9,888 bases of DNA from an uncultured Bacteroidota bacterium (lineage in GTDB: Bacteria; Bacteroidota; Bacteroidia; Chitinophagales; Saprospiraceae): contig CALEYM010000489.1 of the NCBI GenBank assembly GCA_937926185.1, positions 1 to 9,888 on the forward strand, in the 5' to 3' direction. A model generated the notes under the pieces. It worked only from the letters and a program-made list of their open reading frames with translations, was not told the origin of the DNA and searched no databases. Positions 1 to 7,445 of this stretch are shown here, in pieces. Numbering within the stretch: the first letter of the stretch is position 1; each line of letters starts with the position of its first letter. The translations under genes and the position numbers were made by a program.

Positions 1-1
1 C

Positions 2-199
2 GAATTGCCGCAAGCAGCCGGGGCAGACATGCAATTCCGGGTCATCGACCTGACGGGCCGGTTTGTATCAGCGCAAAATGCCCAAACCGGTAGTGCGCGT
101 CAAACGGTAGAAGTGGGCGGCGTGCCGGCCGGCTTGTACTTTTTACAAGTACTCTCGGAAGGAAAAATACTGGCAATAGAAAAATTCGTGAAGCAATAA
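2..199 (+). CDS. C-terminal end of a T9SS-secreted protein (5' partial)
   Basis: The reading frame is open from the window edge, so only the last 65 residues are visible and the start lies upstream. What remains is the second half of a type IX secretion C-terminal sorting domain (Por secretion tail, type A). It shows a beta-strand with a 'DLTGRFV' turn (the usual '..GQ.V' position), then 'VPAGLYFLQV' (the family's 'lpxGxYxlxi' motif), a short Gly turn, and the basic end 'IEKFVKQ'. In Bacteroidota this domain directs a protein already in the periplasm through the T9SS to the cell surface or medium and is normally removed. The tail closely matches that of the next gene ('PAGLYYLQV', 'MEKFVKQ'), so the two are probably paralogous tandem cargo proteins. 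The function of the missing N-terminal part cannot be judged. The TTG at 5 is in frame but is internal to the domain and not a start. Confidence 0.85.
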   Translation, partial: ELPQAAGADMQFRVIDLTGRFVSAQNAQTGSARQTVEVGGVPAGLYFLQVLSEGKILAIEKFVKQ

Positions 200-210
200 A
201 CTTAAAAAAA

Positions 211-2688
211 ATGAAAAAAACTATCCTGGTTATATTCCAGATCATCTCAGGCAATCTGCTTTTTTCGCAATCGTCCAATGCCCTTTCCTTTTCAGGCAGC
301 AATGCCTATGTGGTACTGGACGCCCTTGTTCAGCCTATTTCCCAAAACCCGGATTTCACCGTTGAATTTTGGATGAAAGCAAACCTGGGCGACAACATGC
401 ACAGCCCGCGGGTAGCCCTTTTTGCCATAAACCCATGGGAGCAAGGCGTTCCGGAGAACAAACTTTTGATTGTCATGGGCGGAAGCTTCTCGCAAACCGG
501 AAACCTGCTGATCCTGGAGGATGTCGGCGGCAGCGCCGGGGTGGAACTTACGAGCACTACCGTTGCGGGCGATGGCGTCTGCCATCACGTTGCCTACGTC
601 AAATCCGGTTCAACAGGCAGATTATTTATTGATGGCGTCCTGGAAGGAACACACACGGCGAATATATCGGTTACCGGAACGGACAGAGTCAGCATCGGGC
701 AGGAGTGGGATTATGCCAACCCGTCCGATTTTTATAATGGCGAACTGGATGATCTGCGGGTTTGGGCGGTGGCCAGAACGGCCGCACAAATCCAGTCGAC
801 CATGAATATTGAACTGGCCGGAACGGAAACGGGACTGCTGGCTTGCTACGATTTTAACCAGGGCATTCCGGGAGGCAACAACGCGGCGGTGACCCAGTTA
901 ACAGACAAAACGGCAAATAATCTCCACGGCCAATTGTACAACTTTGCACTAAATGGCAGTGTTTCTAATTGGATAACAGACAGTTGCCTTCCCCTGGGTT
1001 GCCCGAACTTACCGATATCGGCTGGGCCCGACGCCGTCATTTGTACGGGCAACTCCGCGGGCTTGCAGGCTACGGCCGGGTTCGATACCTACCAGTGGAG
1101 CCCGGCGGCAACGCTCGACAACCCCAACAGCCCGAACCCCGTGGCCACCCCTGCCGCGACCACCACGTACTACTTAGTTGCCACAAAATCAGACCCGGTT
1201 CAGAATGTTTGCACCTACACCGACAGCGTTACCGTGACGGTCAATCCGTCCGACTCGACGTTCTTCTCGTATACGCGCTGCGCCAACGAACCCATTGAAA
1301 TCAACGGCGAGCTGGTCAGCACCGACCAGGTATTTATCCAGATTTTGTCCAATATCCGCGGCTGCGACAGCGTGGTTACCACCTACCTGAATTTTTTACC
1401 CTTGCCAACCCGCGCCGAGAGTATCGAGTTTTGCGCAGGCGAAAGCGTAGCAATCGGCGGCGTCAGTTACAACCAGCCGGGCACCGTGGTCGATACGATA
1501 CCCGCTACCGGCCCGGGCTGCGACACGGTGGCGACGTATACGTTGAATATGCTACCCTTGCCCACCCGTTCGGAAACGATCGAATTTTGCCCGGGAGAAC
1601 CCGTAGTGATTGGCGGTAACACCTATTCCCAGCCTGGCACTGTGGTCAATATCATTCCTGCAGCTGCTGGTTGCGATACGATACTTACCTATTCACTGGC
1701 CTACCTGACGCCTGCGCCGTCTACTGTTGTTATGTCATGTCCTGACGCGGTGAACATCGCCATCCTGCCGGGCGCCGGGCCGACGGTGGCGCACTACCAA
1801 CTGCCGGACGCTTTTTCCGATTGCCTTTGCCCAGGCTTGTCGTTGGAGTTGAGCGACGGCCTGCCCTCCGGCAGTGCATTTCCGCCGGGCAAAACAGTGG
1901 TCTGCTATACCGCGCAAGACAGCTGTGGCAATTCCGCTTCCTGTTGTTTTGAGGTGATTATCCGCGAAGAGCAAGCCTGCGACACCAAGGATATTGGCTG
2001 CATGAAATACGAATTGTTGACCATCTCAGCCGACGCCGCTAAAAACCGTACATACCGCATTCGCGTAACAAATAACTGCCCGAACCCGCTGGTCTATACG
2101 GCCATCCAGCTGCCGAACGGCATTACCGCCGGCGAACCGGCGCAGCTCTCGGTATTCAAAGCCCAAAGCGGCCGGGAATACGAGGTGCGCAATCCGAACT
2201 ACTCGCCATTTTATTCCATCCGGTTTAAATCGGTAGCAACGGGTATTACAGGCAGTCAATCGGAGATATTCGAGTACACGCTGCCTGCTCAGGTTGCTCC
2301 CGATTACATCCACATCACGTCGCGACTCGAAACCCAGCAGTTTTATGAAGCGCATTTAAATACGTTTAACTGCCCGCTTGGGATCACGAAACCCGGAAAC
2401 AAGGCTGGCAGCCGCGCCGAAGCGGCGTTAAAGGAACAGCCTGCCATCCGGCTATTTCCCAACCCCAACGGCGGCACGCTGTATGTCGACCTTACTGCCT
2501 GGGTTGGCGAGACACTGCAAATCCGGGTGTTCAGCGCGCAAGGTCAACAGTTGCATCAGTCAACCGCGGTTGCCGGTGATGCGCCGCAACTACTCCAAGT
2601 GCCCGGCAGGTTGCCCGCTGGCTTGTATTACCTGCAAGTAATTGAAAAAGGCAGCGCACGCGCAATGGAAAAATTTGTGAAGCAATAA
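211..2688 (+). CDS. Modular T9SS-secreted surface protein (LamG-like, PKD-like, HYR-like domains)
   Basis: An 825-residue exported protein. Residues 1-20 form a Sec signal peptide (Lys-Lys, hydrophobic core, cleavage near 'LFSQ|SS'). Residues ~25-215 are a LamG-like (concanavalin A-type) jelly roll: 'FTVEFWMKA', 'HHVAYVKSG', 'LFIDGVLEG' and 'ELDDLRVWAVART' are its signature strands. Residues ~268-345 are a PKD/Ig-like domain ('YQWSPAAT', 'TTTYYLVAT', 'DSVTVTVNP'). Residues 347-395, 396-447 and 448-498 are three related ~50-residue repeats with a paired-Cys pattern, the last two starting 'LPLPTR'. Residues ~502-586 are HYR-like ('PPGKTVVCYTAQDSCGN'). Residues ~590-722 are an unassigned Cys-containing module. 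Residues ~745-825 are the T9SS type A sorting tail ('LFPNPNGG', 'LPAGLYYLQV', 'MEKFVKQ'). A carbohydrate-binding or adhesive surface role is inferred; no enzymatic domain is visible. The start is 11 bp after the previous stop in an A-rich leader ('aaacttaaaaaaaatg') without Shine-Dalgarno, as usual in Bacteroidota, so the two genes are probably co-transcribed. Confidence 0.9.
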   Translation: MKKTILVIFQIISGNLLFSQSSNALSFSGSNAYVVLDALVQPISQNPDFTVEFWMKANLGDNMHSPRVALFAINPWEQGVPENKLLIVMGGSFSQTGNLLILEDVGGSAGVELTSTTVAGDGVCHHVAYVKSGSTGRLFIDGVLEGTHTANISVTGTDRVSIGQEWDYANPSDFYNGELDDLRVWAVARTAAQIQSTMNIELAGTETGLLACYDFNQGIPGGNNAAVTQLTDKTANNLHGQLYNFALNGSVSNWITDSCLPLGCPNLPISAGPDAVICTGNSAGLQATAGFDTYQWSPAATLDNPNSPNPVATPAATTTYYLVATKSDPVQNVCTYTDSVTVTVNPSDSTFFSYTRCANEPIEINGELVSTDQVFIQILSNIRGCDSVVTTYLNFLPLPTRAESIEFCAGESVAIGGVSYNQPGTVVDTIPATGPGCDTVATYTLNMLPLPTRSETIEFCPGEPVVIGGNTYSQPGTVVNIIPAAAGCDTILTYSLAYLTPAPSTVVMSCPDAVNIAILPGAGPTVAHYQLPDAFSDCLCPGLSLELSDGLPSGSAFPPGKTVVCYTAQDSCGNSASCCFEVIIREEQACDTKDIGCMKYELLTISADAAKNRTYRIRVTNNCPNPLVYTAIQLPNGITAGEPAQLSVFKAQSGREYEVRNPNYSPFYSIRFKSVATGITGSQSEIFEYTLPAQVAPDYIHITSRLETQQFYEAHLNTFNCPLGITKPGNKAGSRAEAALKEQPAIRLFPNPNGGTLYVDLTAWVGETLQIRVFSAQGQQLHQSTAVAGDAPQLLQVPGRLPAGLYYLQVIEKGSARAMEKFVKQ
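1249..1704 (+). repeat. Three ~50-codon internal repeats in the T9SS protein
   Basis: The protein segments 347-395, 396-447 and 448-498 align with each other. Each carries an early Cys ('FCAGE', 'FCPGE', 'RCANE'), an 'I.G..' turn and a late 'GCD' followed by a short 'TYxL' strand. The second and third copies are clearly similar at DNA level too (1396-1551 and 1552-1704), while the first is more diverged. The pattern suggests stepwise tandem duplication of a disulfide-stabilised beta module, probably a stalk or spacer in the secreted protein. The family is not one I can name with certainty. Confidence 0.75.
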
Positions 2689-2705
2689 GATGGAGTCTGA
2701 GCATG

Positions 2706-2743
2706 CCGGGGATTTTCTGCCGGAGCGCAGTGTCCCCGGTTTT
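2706..2743 (+). terminator. Rho-independent terminator after the T9SS gene
   Basis: A stem 'ccgggga' (2706-2712) pairs perfectly with 'tccccgg' (2733-2739). Inside it 'ctgc' (2717-2720) pairs with 'gcag' (2727-2730), giving a two-part GC-rich hairpin with a small internal loop. The 3' side runs directly into 'tttt' (2740-2743). It lies 17 bp after the stop of the 825-residue protein and just before the convergent lpxD stop, so it is placed to end the + strand transcript. It may also act on the - strand, where the tract is less T-rich. Confidence 0.75.
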
Positions 2744-2749
2744 GTAAAA

Positions 2750-3685
2750 CTATTTATACAATTTTTTTATCAGCTCCGGCAGTTGCCGGAGCGCCGCCAG
2801 CTCTTTATACTTCTCCCGCATTTCCTCCGCCGGCGCGCCAAAATACGTTTTTCCGCCTTCCAGCGATTTGGATACGCCGGCGCCGGCCAGTACCACGGCG
2901 CCTTTGCCGATGCGCACCGCCTGCACCACGCCCACCTGGCCGTACAGCACCACGTTGTCTTCGATGACCGTTTTGCCGCCGATGCCCACCTGGGCGGCCA
3001 TCAGGCAATTTTTGCCGATCACCACGCCGTGGCCGAGGTGTATCTGGCAGTCCAGCTTGCTGCCGGCGCCGATGATCGTGTCGCCGCTCACGCCTTTGTT
3101 GATGGTACAGCCGGCGCCGATGTCCACCCGGTCTTCGATGATGACCCGGCCGCCGGAGCGCCATTTCTGGTAAGCGCCGTCGGGGTGTTTTTTAAAATAA
3201 AAAGCGTCGCTGCCGATAATGCAGTTCGGGCCGATGACGACATCTTCGCCGATATAAGTATATTCTCCAATGTAGGTATTAGCCTGAATGTACGTGCGCG
3301 CACCGATCCGGACGTTTGCCGCGATCACAACACCGGGTTCGATGATGGCCGTGGGATGGATGTCGGCGCGGTGGCTGACGGGTGCGGTCAGCGGATCAAA
3401 CGGGCGGTGTTCGCGGATCAGGGTATCATACACGTTGAACGGATTTTCCACCACCAGGATGGCTTTTCCCGGCGGGCAATCCGCCGCGGCATTTAAAAGG
3501 ATGACGGTAGCGGCGCTATCGAGCGTTTTTTGAAAATATTTTGGCGCATCGGAAAAGGCGATGTCGCCGGATTCCACTTTGTGGATTTCATTGATACCGG
3601 TAGCGCAGAGCGTTTTTTCACCAATCAGTTGGGCGTTGAACCGGCGGGCGAGTTCAGTGACGGGGATGGGTTGCGGAAATTTCAT
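2750..3685 (-). CDS. lpxD: LpxD-family UDP-3-O-acylglucosamine N-acyltransferase
   Basis: A 311-residue left-handed beta-helix acyltransferase. LpxD transfers a 3-hydroxyacyl chain from acyl carrier protein to the 2-amino group of UDP-3-O-acyl-glucosamine, the third step of lipid A synthesis, at the cytoplasmic side. Residues 1-100 match the small N-terminal uridine-binding-type domain ('GINEIHKVESGDIAFSD'). Residues ~104-275 are hexapeptide repeats of the [IV]G..[ATC].[IV] type. The stretch 'GRVIIEDRVDIGAGCTINKG' followed by 'DTIIGAGSKLD' and 'LGHGVVIG' aligns without gaps to the E. coli LpxD region containing catalytic His239, giving His219 here. Residues 276-311 end in a helix ('EEMREKYKELAAL'). 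At 311 residues it is shorter than the usual ~340, and it has no lpxA, lpxC or fabZ neighbour. It may therefore be the shorter LpxD-like paralogue found in many Bacteroidota rather than the main lipid A enzyme. The ATG at 3685 is the first in frame; no Shine-Dalgarno is visible. It is transcribed divergently from the next gene. Confidence 0.85.
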   Translation of the reverse strand: MKFPQPIPVTELARRFNAQLIGEKTLCATGINEIHKVESGDIAFSDAPKYFQKTLDSAATVILLNAAADCPPGKAILVVENPFNVYDTLIREHRPFDPLTAPVSHRADIHPTAIIEPGVVIAANVRIGARTYIQANTYIGEYTYIGEDVVIGPNCIIGSDAFYFKKHPDGAYQKWRSGGRVIIEDRVDIGAGCTINKGVSGDTIIGAGSKLDCQIHLGHGVVIGKNCLMAAQVGIGGKTVIEDNVVLYGQVGVVQAVRIGKGAVVLAGAGVSKSLEGGKTYFGAPAEEMREKYKELAALRQLPELIKKLYK

Positions 3686-3837
3686 AGCTGGATGGATTGA
3701 TAAAATGCGGAGCGCAAAAGTCTGAAAATTCGGGGTAGCCGGGTGTTATAAAAATTCATCAGAAAGACGACAATCCATCAAACAGCCATACAACCAAACC
3801 GCCATATCTTCTACATTTACCCCCAAACCAACTAACA
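3686..3837. other. Divergent intergenic region
   Basis: These 152 bases separate the divergent lpxD and glycosyl-hydrolase starts and so must hold both promoters. I searched for the Bacteroidota pattern TTTG-N~20-TANNTTTG. For the + strand the only near match is 'tacattta' (5 of 6 fixed positions), which lacks a -33 TTTG at suitable spacing; for the - strand only weaker fits occur. No promoter is called. No hairpin or operator-like palindrome stands out. The last ~70 bases before the + strand ATG are unusually poor in G. Confidence 0.4.
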
Positions 3838-5451
3838 ATGATCCGATCCATGTCAGTTCGCGGCTTTTTGGCTACGTTTTTCCTGTTCTTATGCTCTTTT
3901 TCCGTTTCCGCGCAGCAGCCACTGCCGACTGCTGAATTACGCGGCGTTTGGATTGCCACCGTCGTCAATATCGACTGGCCATCCGCACCGGGACTTCCGC
4001 CCGAACGCCAGCAAATGGAGTTCGACAGCCTGCTGGATGTGCTGAAAGCCATGGGCATGAACGCCGTTTTTGTGCAGATCCGTCCGGCCGGCGATGCCCT
4101 CTACCCCTCGGCAGTAGTGCCCTGGAGCAAATACCTGACCGGTCAGCAGGGCCTTGCCCCGGAACCCTTGTACGACCCGCTGGAATACATGATCAAATCG
4201 GCCCACAGCCGGCGGATGGAGTTTCACGCCTGGATGAACCCCTACCGCGCCACTTTCGATCTCGACACGGCCAGCCTGGCGCCCAACCATCCGCTGCGCG
4301 CCCTGCCCGATAATCGCAAGGGCGAGTGGTTTTTCCGTTATGGCAACCGCTACTACTTCAATCCTGCCAGTGCTCTGGTTCGCCAGCACCTGATCAATGT
4401 CGTCAAGGAGGTGGTGGTGCGCTACGATATAGACGGCATTCACTTCGACGATTATTTTTATCCCTATAAGGAACCCAATCAGATGCTCCAGGATTACAAC
4501 GACTTTGCCGCCGATCCGCGCGGCTTCGTCAGGATCGAAGACTGGCGCCGCGACAACGTAGACCGGCTCATCGAGGGCGTTTCCAAAATGATCAAAGGGA
4601 TCAAACCCTACGCGCGTTTCGGCGTAAGCCCGTTCGGGGTGTGGCGCAACGCCGACCAGGACCCCATCAACGGCTCGCAAACCCGCGCGGGTATTACCTG
4701 CTACGACGACCTGTATGCCGATGTGGTGAAATGGCTGCAAAACGGCTGGATCGATTACGTGGCGCCGCAGATATACTGGAGTATCGGTTTCGGCCCGGCC
4801 GATTATGAAATCCTCATCGACTGGTGGAGCAAACGCACCTACGGCAAACACCTGTACGCCGGACATGCCGCCTACAAGATCAATAATTTCCCCAACGACC
4901 CCAACTGGACCAAACCCGACGAAATTAACCGCCAAATCGCCCTCAACCGGAACAACGGCATGGTGCAGGGAAGCCTGTTTTTTTCAGCCAAACCCCTCTT
5001 GCGCAACCCGCTCGGCGTGCAGGATTCGCTCATTACCACGCTGTTTCCCAACCAGTCGCGAACGCCCGGCATGGGCTGGCTTTCCAAGGCGCCGCCGGCT
5101 ACCCCGCAAATATGCAGGGTGGGCGGATCCGTCAGCACGGTCAAACTCGCCTGGCATGCCTGCGACATCGGCATCCCGGATGAAAACCCATACTATTTCG
5201 CCATCTACCGTTTCGACGGCCAAAGCGTTGGTGATTTCCAAAACCCGCGCAACCTGCTGACTTACACGCCTTTCTACACGGAAAAATGGATTTTTGAAGA
5301 CCCCACCGCGGCAGAAGGCGAGTATTATACATACGTCGTGATCGCCTATAACCGCTACAATGTGGAGAGCTATTCCAGCGACCCGGTAGTGGTAAAAAAG
5401 ACTAAAAAAGGCGCCAAAAAGAAGAAGAAGTTTTTCGGGTTCCTGTTTTAA
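3838..5451 (+). CDS. Secreted glycosyl-hydrolase-like 10 (GHL10/DUF187) protein with FN3-like domain
   Basis: A 537-residue exported protein. Residues 1-25 are a Sec signal peptide ('FFLFLCSFSVSA|QQ'); Cys19 is not in a lipobox. Residues ~31-405 form a TIM-barrel of the GHL10 family (Pfam 02638; E. coli YddW/DigH and B. subtilis YngK are relatives). It opens with the hallmark 'ELRGVWIATV.NIDWP' and continues with 'MGMNAVFVQIRPAGDALYPS', 'HAWMNPYR', 'DGIHFDDYFYPY' (199-210), 'FGVSPFGVWR' (261-270) and 'DYVAPQIYW' (308-314 region). Acidic residues Asp199, Asp204 and Asp205 are candidate catalytic residues. E. coli DigH hydrolyses peptide-free peptidoglycan glycan strands, so an envelope glycan substrate is plausible here but not proven. 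Residues ~419-519 look like a fibronectin type III-like sandwich. The protein ends in a lysine-rich tail (520-531) and 'FFGFLF'; there is no T9SS tail. Met5 (3850) is an alternative start that also leaves a good signal peptide. Confidence 0.88.
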   Translation: MIRSMSVRGFLATFFLFLCSFSVSAQQPLPTAELRGVWIATVVNIDWPSAPGLPPERQQMEFDSLLDVLKAMGMNAVFVQIRPAGDALYPSAVVPWSKYLTGQQGLAPEPLYDPLEYMIKSAHSRRMEFHAWMNPYRATFDLDTASLAPNHPLRALPDNRKGEWFFRYGNRYYFNPASALVRQHLINVVKEVVVRYDIDGIHFDDYFYPYKEPNQMLQDYNDFAADPRGFVRIEDWRRDNVDRLIEGVSKMIKGIKPYARFGVSPFGVWRNADQDPINGSQTRAGITCYDDLYADVVKWLQNGWIDYVAPQIYWSIGFGPADYEILIDWWSKRTYGKHLYAGHAAYKINNFPNDPNWTKPDEINRQIALNRNNGMVQGSLFFSAKPLLRNPLGVQDSLITTLFPNQSRTPGMGWLSKAPPATPQICRVGGSVSTVKLAWHACDIGIPDENPYYFAIYRFDGQSVGDFQNPRNLLTYTPFYTEKWIFEDPTAAEGEYYTYVVIAYNRYNVESYSSDPVVVKKTKKGAKKKKKFFGFLF

Positions 5452-5455
5452 TTTT

Positions 5456-5480
5456 ATGGTACAGATTTTTAATCTCCCAT
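5456..5480. terminator. Possible weak bidirectional hairpin between convergent genes
   Basis: In the 17-bp gap between the convergent stops, 'agatt' (5463-5467) pairs with 'aatct' (5471-5475) across a TTT loop, and 'atgg' (5456-5459) pairs with 'ccat' (5477-5480) after a small asymmetric bulge. The element overlaps the last codons of the permease gene. It is AT-rich and lacks a clean T-tract, so this is a tentative call. Confidence 0.25.
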
Positions 5481-6242
5481 AAATAACTTCATGCCCGAAA
5501 CGGCAACCACCGCCAGCAATAGCCGGTAAATCCATACATTGGCATTCGGTACACGGGCAGCGAACTGTACGCCCAGCCAGGCGCCGAAGGACTGGAATAC
5601 GGCCATCAGCAATCCGTACACCCAATGCACCTGACCGTAGTACACAAATACGGCCAGCGCCGGCACGGTGAATATCGCCACGAGCAACACCTTGATCCCG
5701 TTGGCAGCGCGCAGGCTGTATTTGCCGGCCAGCACCAGACAGGCCAGCATAAATATACCCACCCCCGCCTGGATAAAGCCGCCGTAAATACCGATCAGGA
5801 AAAAGGCAAACAGGGTGAGCGGATGCCGCCGCCGTCCGGCATCCGGCGTCGATTCGCGGATCCAGCGTTCGGGTTTGAGCAGCAACACGAAGAACATAAA
5901 AACCATCAGCGCGCCGAGGGTGAAGTTCATGGTCTTTTCATCCAGCCCCACGGCAATACGCGAGCCGGCAATGGCGCCCAATACCGACGGTACCACCAAC
6001 CACCAGACACCCTCAAAAGATGCAGGGTCTTTTTTGAAAAAGCCCCGGGCGCCCACCATACCCTGAAAGAGCACCCCCACCCGGTTGGTACCGTTCGCTA
6101 CCGGCGCCGGCAAACCGCAGATAAAAATAAAAACGGGCAGGGTGATGAGCGAACCGCTGCCGGCAAGGGTATTGATCAGGCCGCAGGATACGCCGGCAAG
6201 GGCGAAAAGGAGAAAGTCGAGGAGGGAAAGGTCGAATGTCAT
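5469..6242 (-). CDS. TauE/SafE (TSUP) family membrane permease
   Basis: A 257-residue integral membrane protein with about eight hydrophobic spans (roughly 7-28, 31-49, 78-98, 104-122, 142-171, 183-202, 206-227, 236-254). The duplicated TSUP signature is present. The N-terminal half has 'GLINTLAGSGSLITLPVFI' followed by 'VANGTNRVGV'; the C-terminal half has 'GIYGGFIQAGVGIFMLACL' followed by 'LRAANGIKVLL'. Members of this family (Pfam 01925) move sulfite, sulfoacetate, taurine-derived or other small organic anions across the inner membrane. The substrate cannot be told from sequence, and no sulfur-metabolism gene is nearby to help. Length is normal for the family. The start at 6242 gives a short acidic N-terminus before the first span; no Shine-Dalgarno is seen. 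It converges on the glycosyl-hydrolase gene and diverges from the acyltransferase gene, so it is probably monocistronic. Confidence 0.9.
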   Translation of the reverse strand: MTFDLSLLDFLLFALAGVSCGLINTLAGSGSLITLPVFIFICGLPAPVANGTNRVGVLFQGMVGARGFFKKDPASFEGVWWLVVPSVLGAIAGSRIAVGLDEKTMNFTLGALMVFMFFVLLLKPERWIRESTPDAGRRRHPLTLFAFFLIGIYGGFIQAGVGIFMLACLVLAGKYSLRAANGIKVLLVAIFTVPALAVFVYYGQVHWVYGLLMAVFQSFGAWLGVQFAARVPNANVWIYRLLLAVVAVSGMKLFMGD

Positions 6243-6389
6243 AACGCCGGGCAGTTAGCGGCCGGAAGGCACAAAAATCGAAGTGTTTTGTCACTTTGAA
6301 AAAAAAGTGTTCAGTTTGCAGGGAGGAAAGACGGGGAACTATAAAAATATCACGTGCCACCGGGCACTGCAAAACGAATACACCGGCAA

Positions 6390-7445
6390 ATGCAATCCCT
6401 CTTTTGGGCTGACCGCCTTCGCAATCTGGCCACCATTTTGGTCATCACCATTCACGTTTCGGCGCCGGTTTCACATACCTACACCGATTTTGACACCTGG
6501 CACTGGTGGGCCGCCAACTGGTGGGATGCCCTGGGCCGTCCCTCGGTCAACCTGTTCGTCATGCTCAGCGGCTTTTTATTGCTGGGTAAAGATTACCCCA
6601 CCGGCTCTTTCCTGAAAAAAAGGTTTACCCGCGTGCTCATCCCGGCCCTCGCCTGGATGCCGGCCTACCTGCTCTACGGACATATAGCCCACAACGAGCC
6701 GGCTACCCTGCCCCAAGCCCTGGAGAAAATGATCGAAGGCCCCGTGCATTACCACCTCTGGTTCATCTATCTCATCCTGGGGCTCTACCTCACCTACCCC
6801 ATCCTGCGCCCCTGGGTACGTCAGGCGCAGGAACAAGACTATTGGTATTTCTTTGCCGTGTGCGCCCTTGGCACCTGGATTTACAAGTTTTTAAGCGTCT
6901 TTTTCGAGGTTCGGATCGGCTTATATTTTGAATTATTTACCAATCAATTGGGGCATTTTGTGCTGGGGTATTACCTCGGCAACAAAGTGCTGGCCGGCGA
7001 AACGCCGGCAGTGCAGGGCATCTCGCCCTGGCGTCTGTCACGACCGCAGGTACGGTGGCTGGCCTGGGCGTTAATCATTGCCGGTACGGTTGTTACAGCG
7101 GCAGGCGGCTATTGGCACAGCGTGTCCAAAGCCGCGTTTCAACCCTATTTTTACGACTATCTCACGATCAATGTCACGCTGCCGGCAGCCGGCTGGTTTT
7201 TGCTGGCGCGCCATGCCTGGAACGAACGGCCATTGCTGGAAGCGGAACAAAAATTTGCGGCAGCCAGCTTCGGCATCTACCTGGCGCACATATTTGTGAT
7301 GGACTGGTGGGCGCAATGCGGCTACTGGCACAGCGTGGCGCATCCGGCAAAAACGCTGCCCATACTCATTGCGCTGGTGAGCATCACCACCTTTATGGCC
7401 ATATTGTTTATCCAGGCCTTGCCGGGCGGGAAGAAAATCACCTGA
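6390..7445 (+). CDS. Acyltransferase family 3 (OafA/YrhL-like) membrane protein
   Basis: A 351-residue polytopic membrane protein of the acyltransferase-3 family (Pfam 01757). These enzymes pass acyl groups, usually acetyl, across the inner membrane onto envelope sugars such as O-antigen, exopolysaccharide or peptidoglycan. The diagnostic R-X10-H motif is present: Arg11 and His22 in 'RLRNLATILVITIH', at nearly the N-terminal distance seen in OafB (Arg14, His25). Further family features are 'VNLFVMLSGFLLL' (53-65), 'HYHLWFIYLILGLYL' (120-134, with the His-Leu-Trp-Phe pattern), and the late 'ASFGIYLAHIFV' (292-303). About ten hydrophobic spans are apparent. The frame is open upstream to a GTG at 6354, which would add 12 residues of non-family-like sequence; the ATG at 6390 places the R-X10-H motif correctly and is preferred. 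No Shine-Dalgarno precedes it. The acceptor is unknown. The gene ends directly against a giant hairpin. Confidence 0.88.
   Translation: MQSLFWADRLRNLATILVITIHVSAPVSHTYTDFDTWHWWAANWWDALGRPSVNLFVMLSGFLLLGKDYPTGSFLKKRFTRVLIPALAWMPAYLLYGHIAHNEPATLPQALEKMIEGPVHYHLWFIYLILGLYLTYPILRPWVRQAQEQDYWYFFAVCALGTWIYKFLSVFFEVRIGLYFELFTNQLGHFVLGYYLGNKVLAGETPAVQGISPWRLSRPQVRWLAWALIIAGTVVTAAGGYWHSVSKAAFQPYFYDYLTINVTLPAAGWFLLARHAWNERPLLEAEQKFAAASFGIYLAHIFVMDWWAQCGYWHSVAHPAKTLPILIALVSITTFMAILFIQALPGGKKIT

Noticed and set aside
2690..3496. A 268-codon + strand open frame opposite lpxD
   Set aside because: The translation is rich in Ala/Asp/His with no domain, mirrors the hexapeptide-repeat codons of lpxD, and would run through the terminator hairpin at 2706-2743.
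3937..4935. A 332-codon open frame antisense to the GHL10 gene
   Set aside because: It is a composition shadow of a strongly supported gene: low complexity in Val/Gly/Ala/His, no recognisable motif, no signal, and it lies wholly within the hydrolase coding sequence.
5625..6299. A 224-codon + strand open frame opposite the TSUP permease
   Set aside because: The product would be a Gln/His/Arg-rich sequence without motifs, the expected reverse image of a hydrophobic membrane-protein gene.
6281..6309. Mutually exclusive small stems aagtg/cactt/aagtg upstream of the acyltransferase gene
   Set aside because: The stems are only 5-6 bp and lie in an A/T-rich stretch where chance pairing is likely; the nearby TCAGTTTG and ACTTTG do not have promoter spacing.
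6321..6330. GGAGG sequence as Shine-Dalgarno for the acyltransferase
   Set aside because: It is more than 60 bases from the preferred ATG (6390) and 27 or more from the GTG at 6354, too far for either; other genes here also lack Shine-Dalgarno sites.
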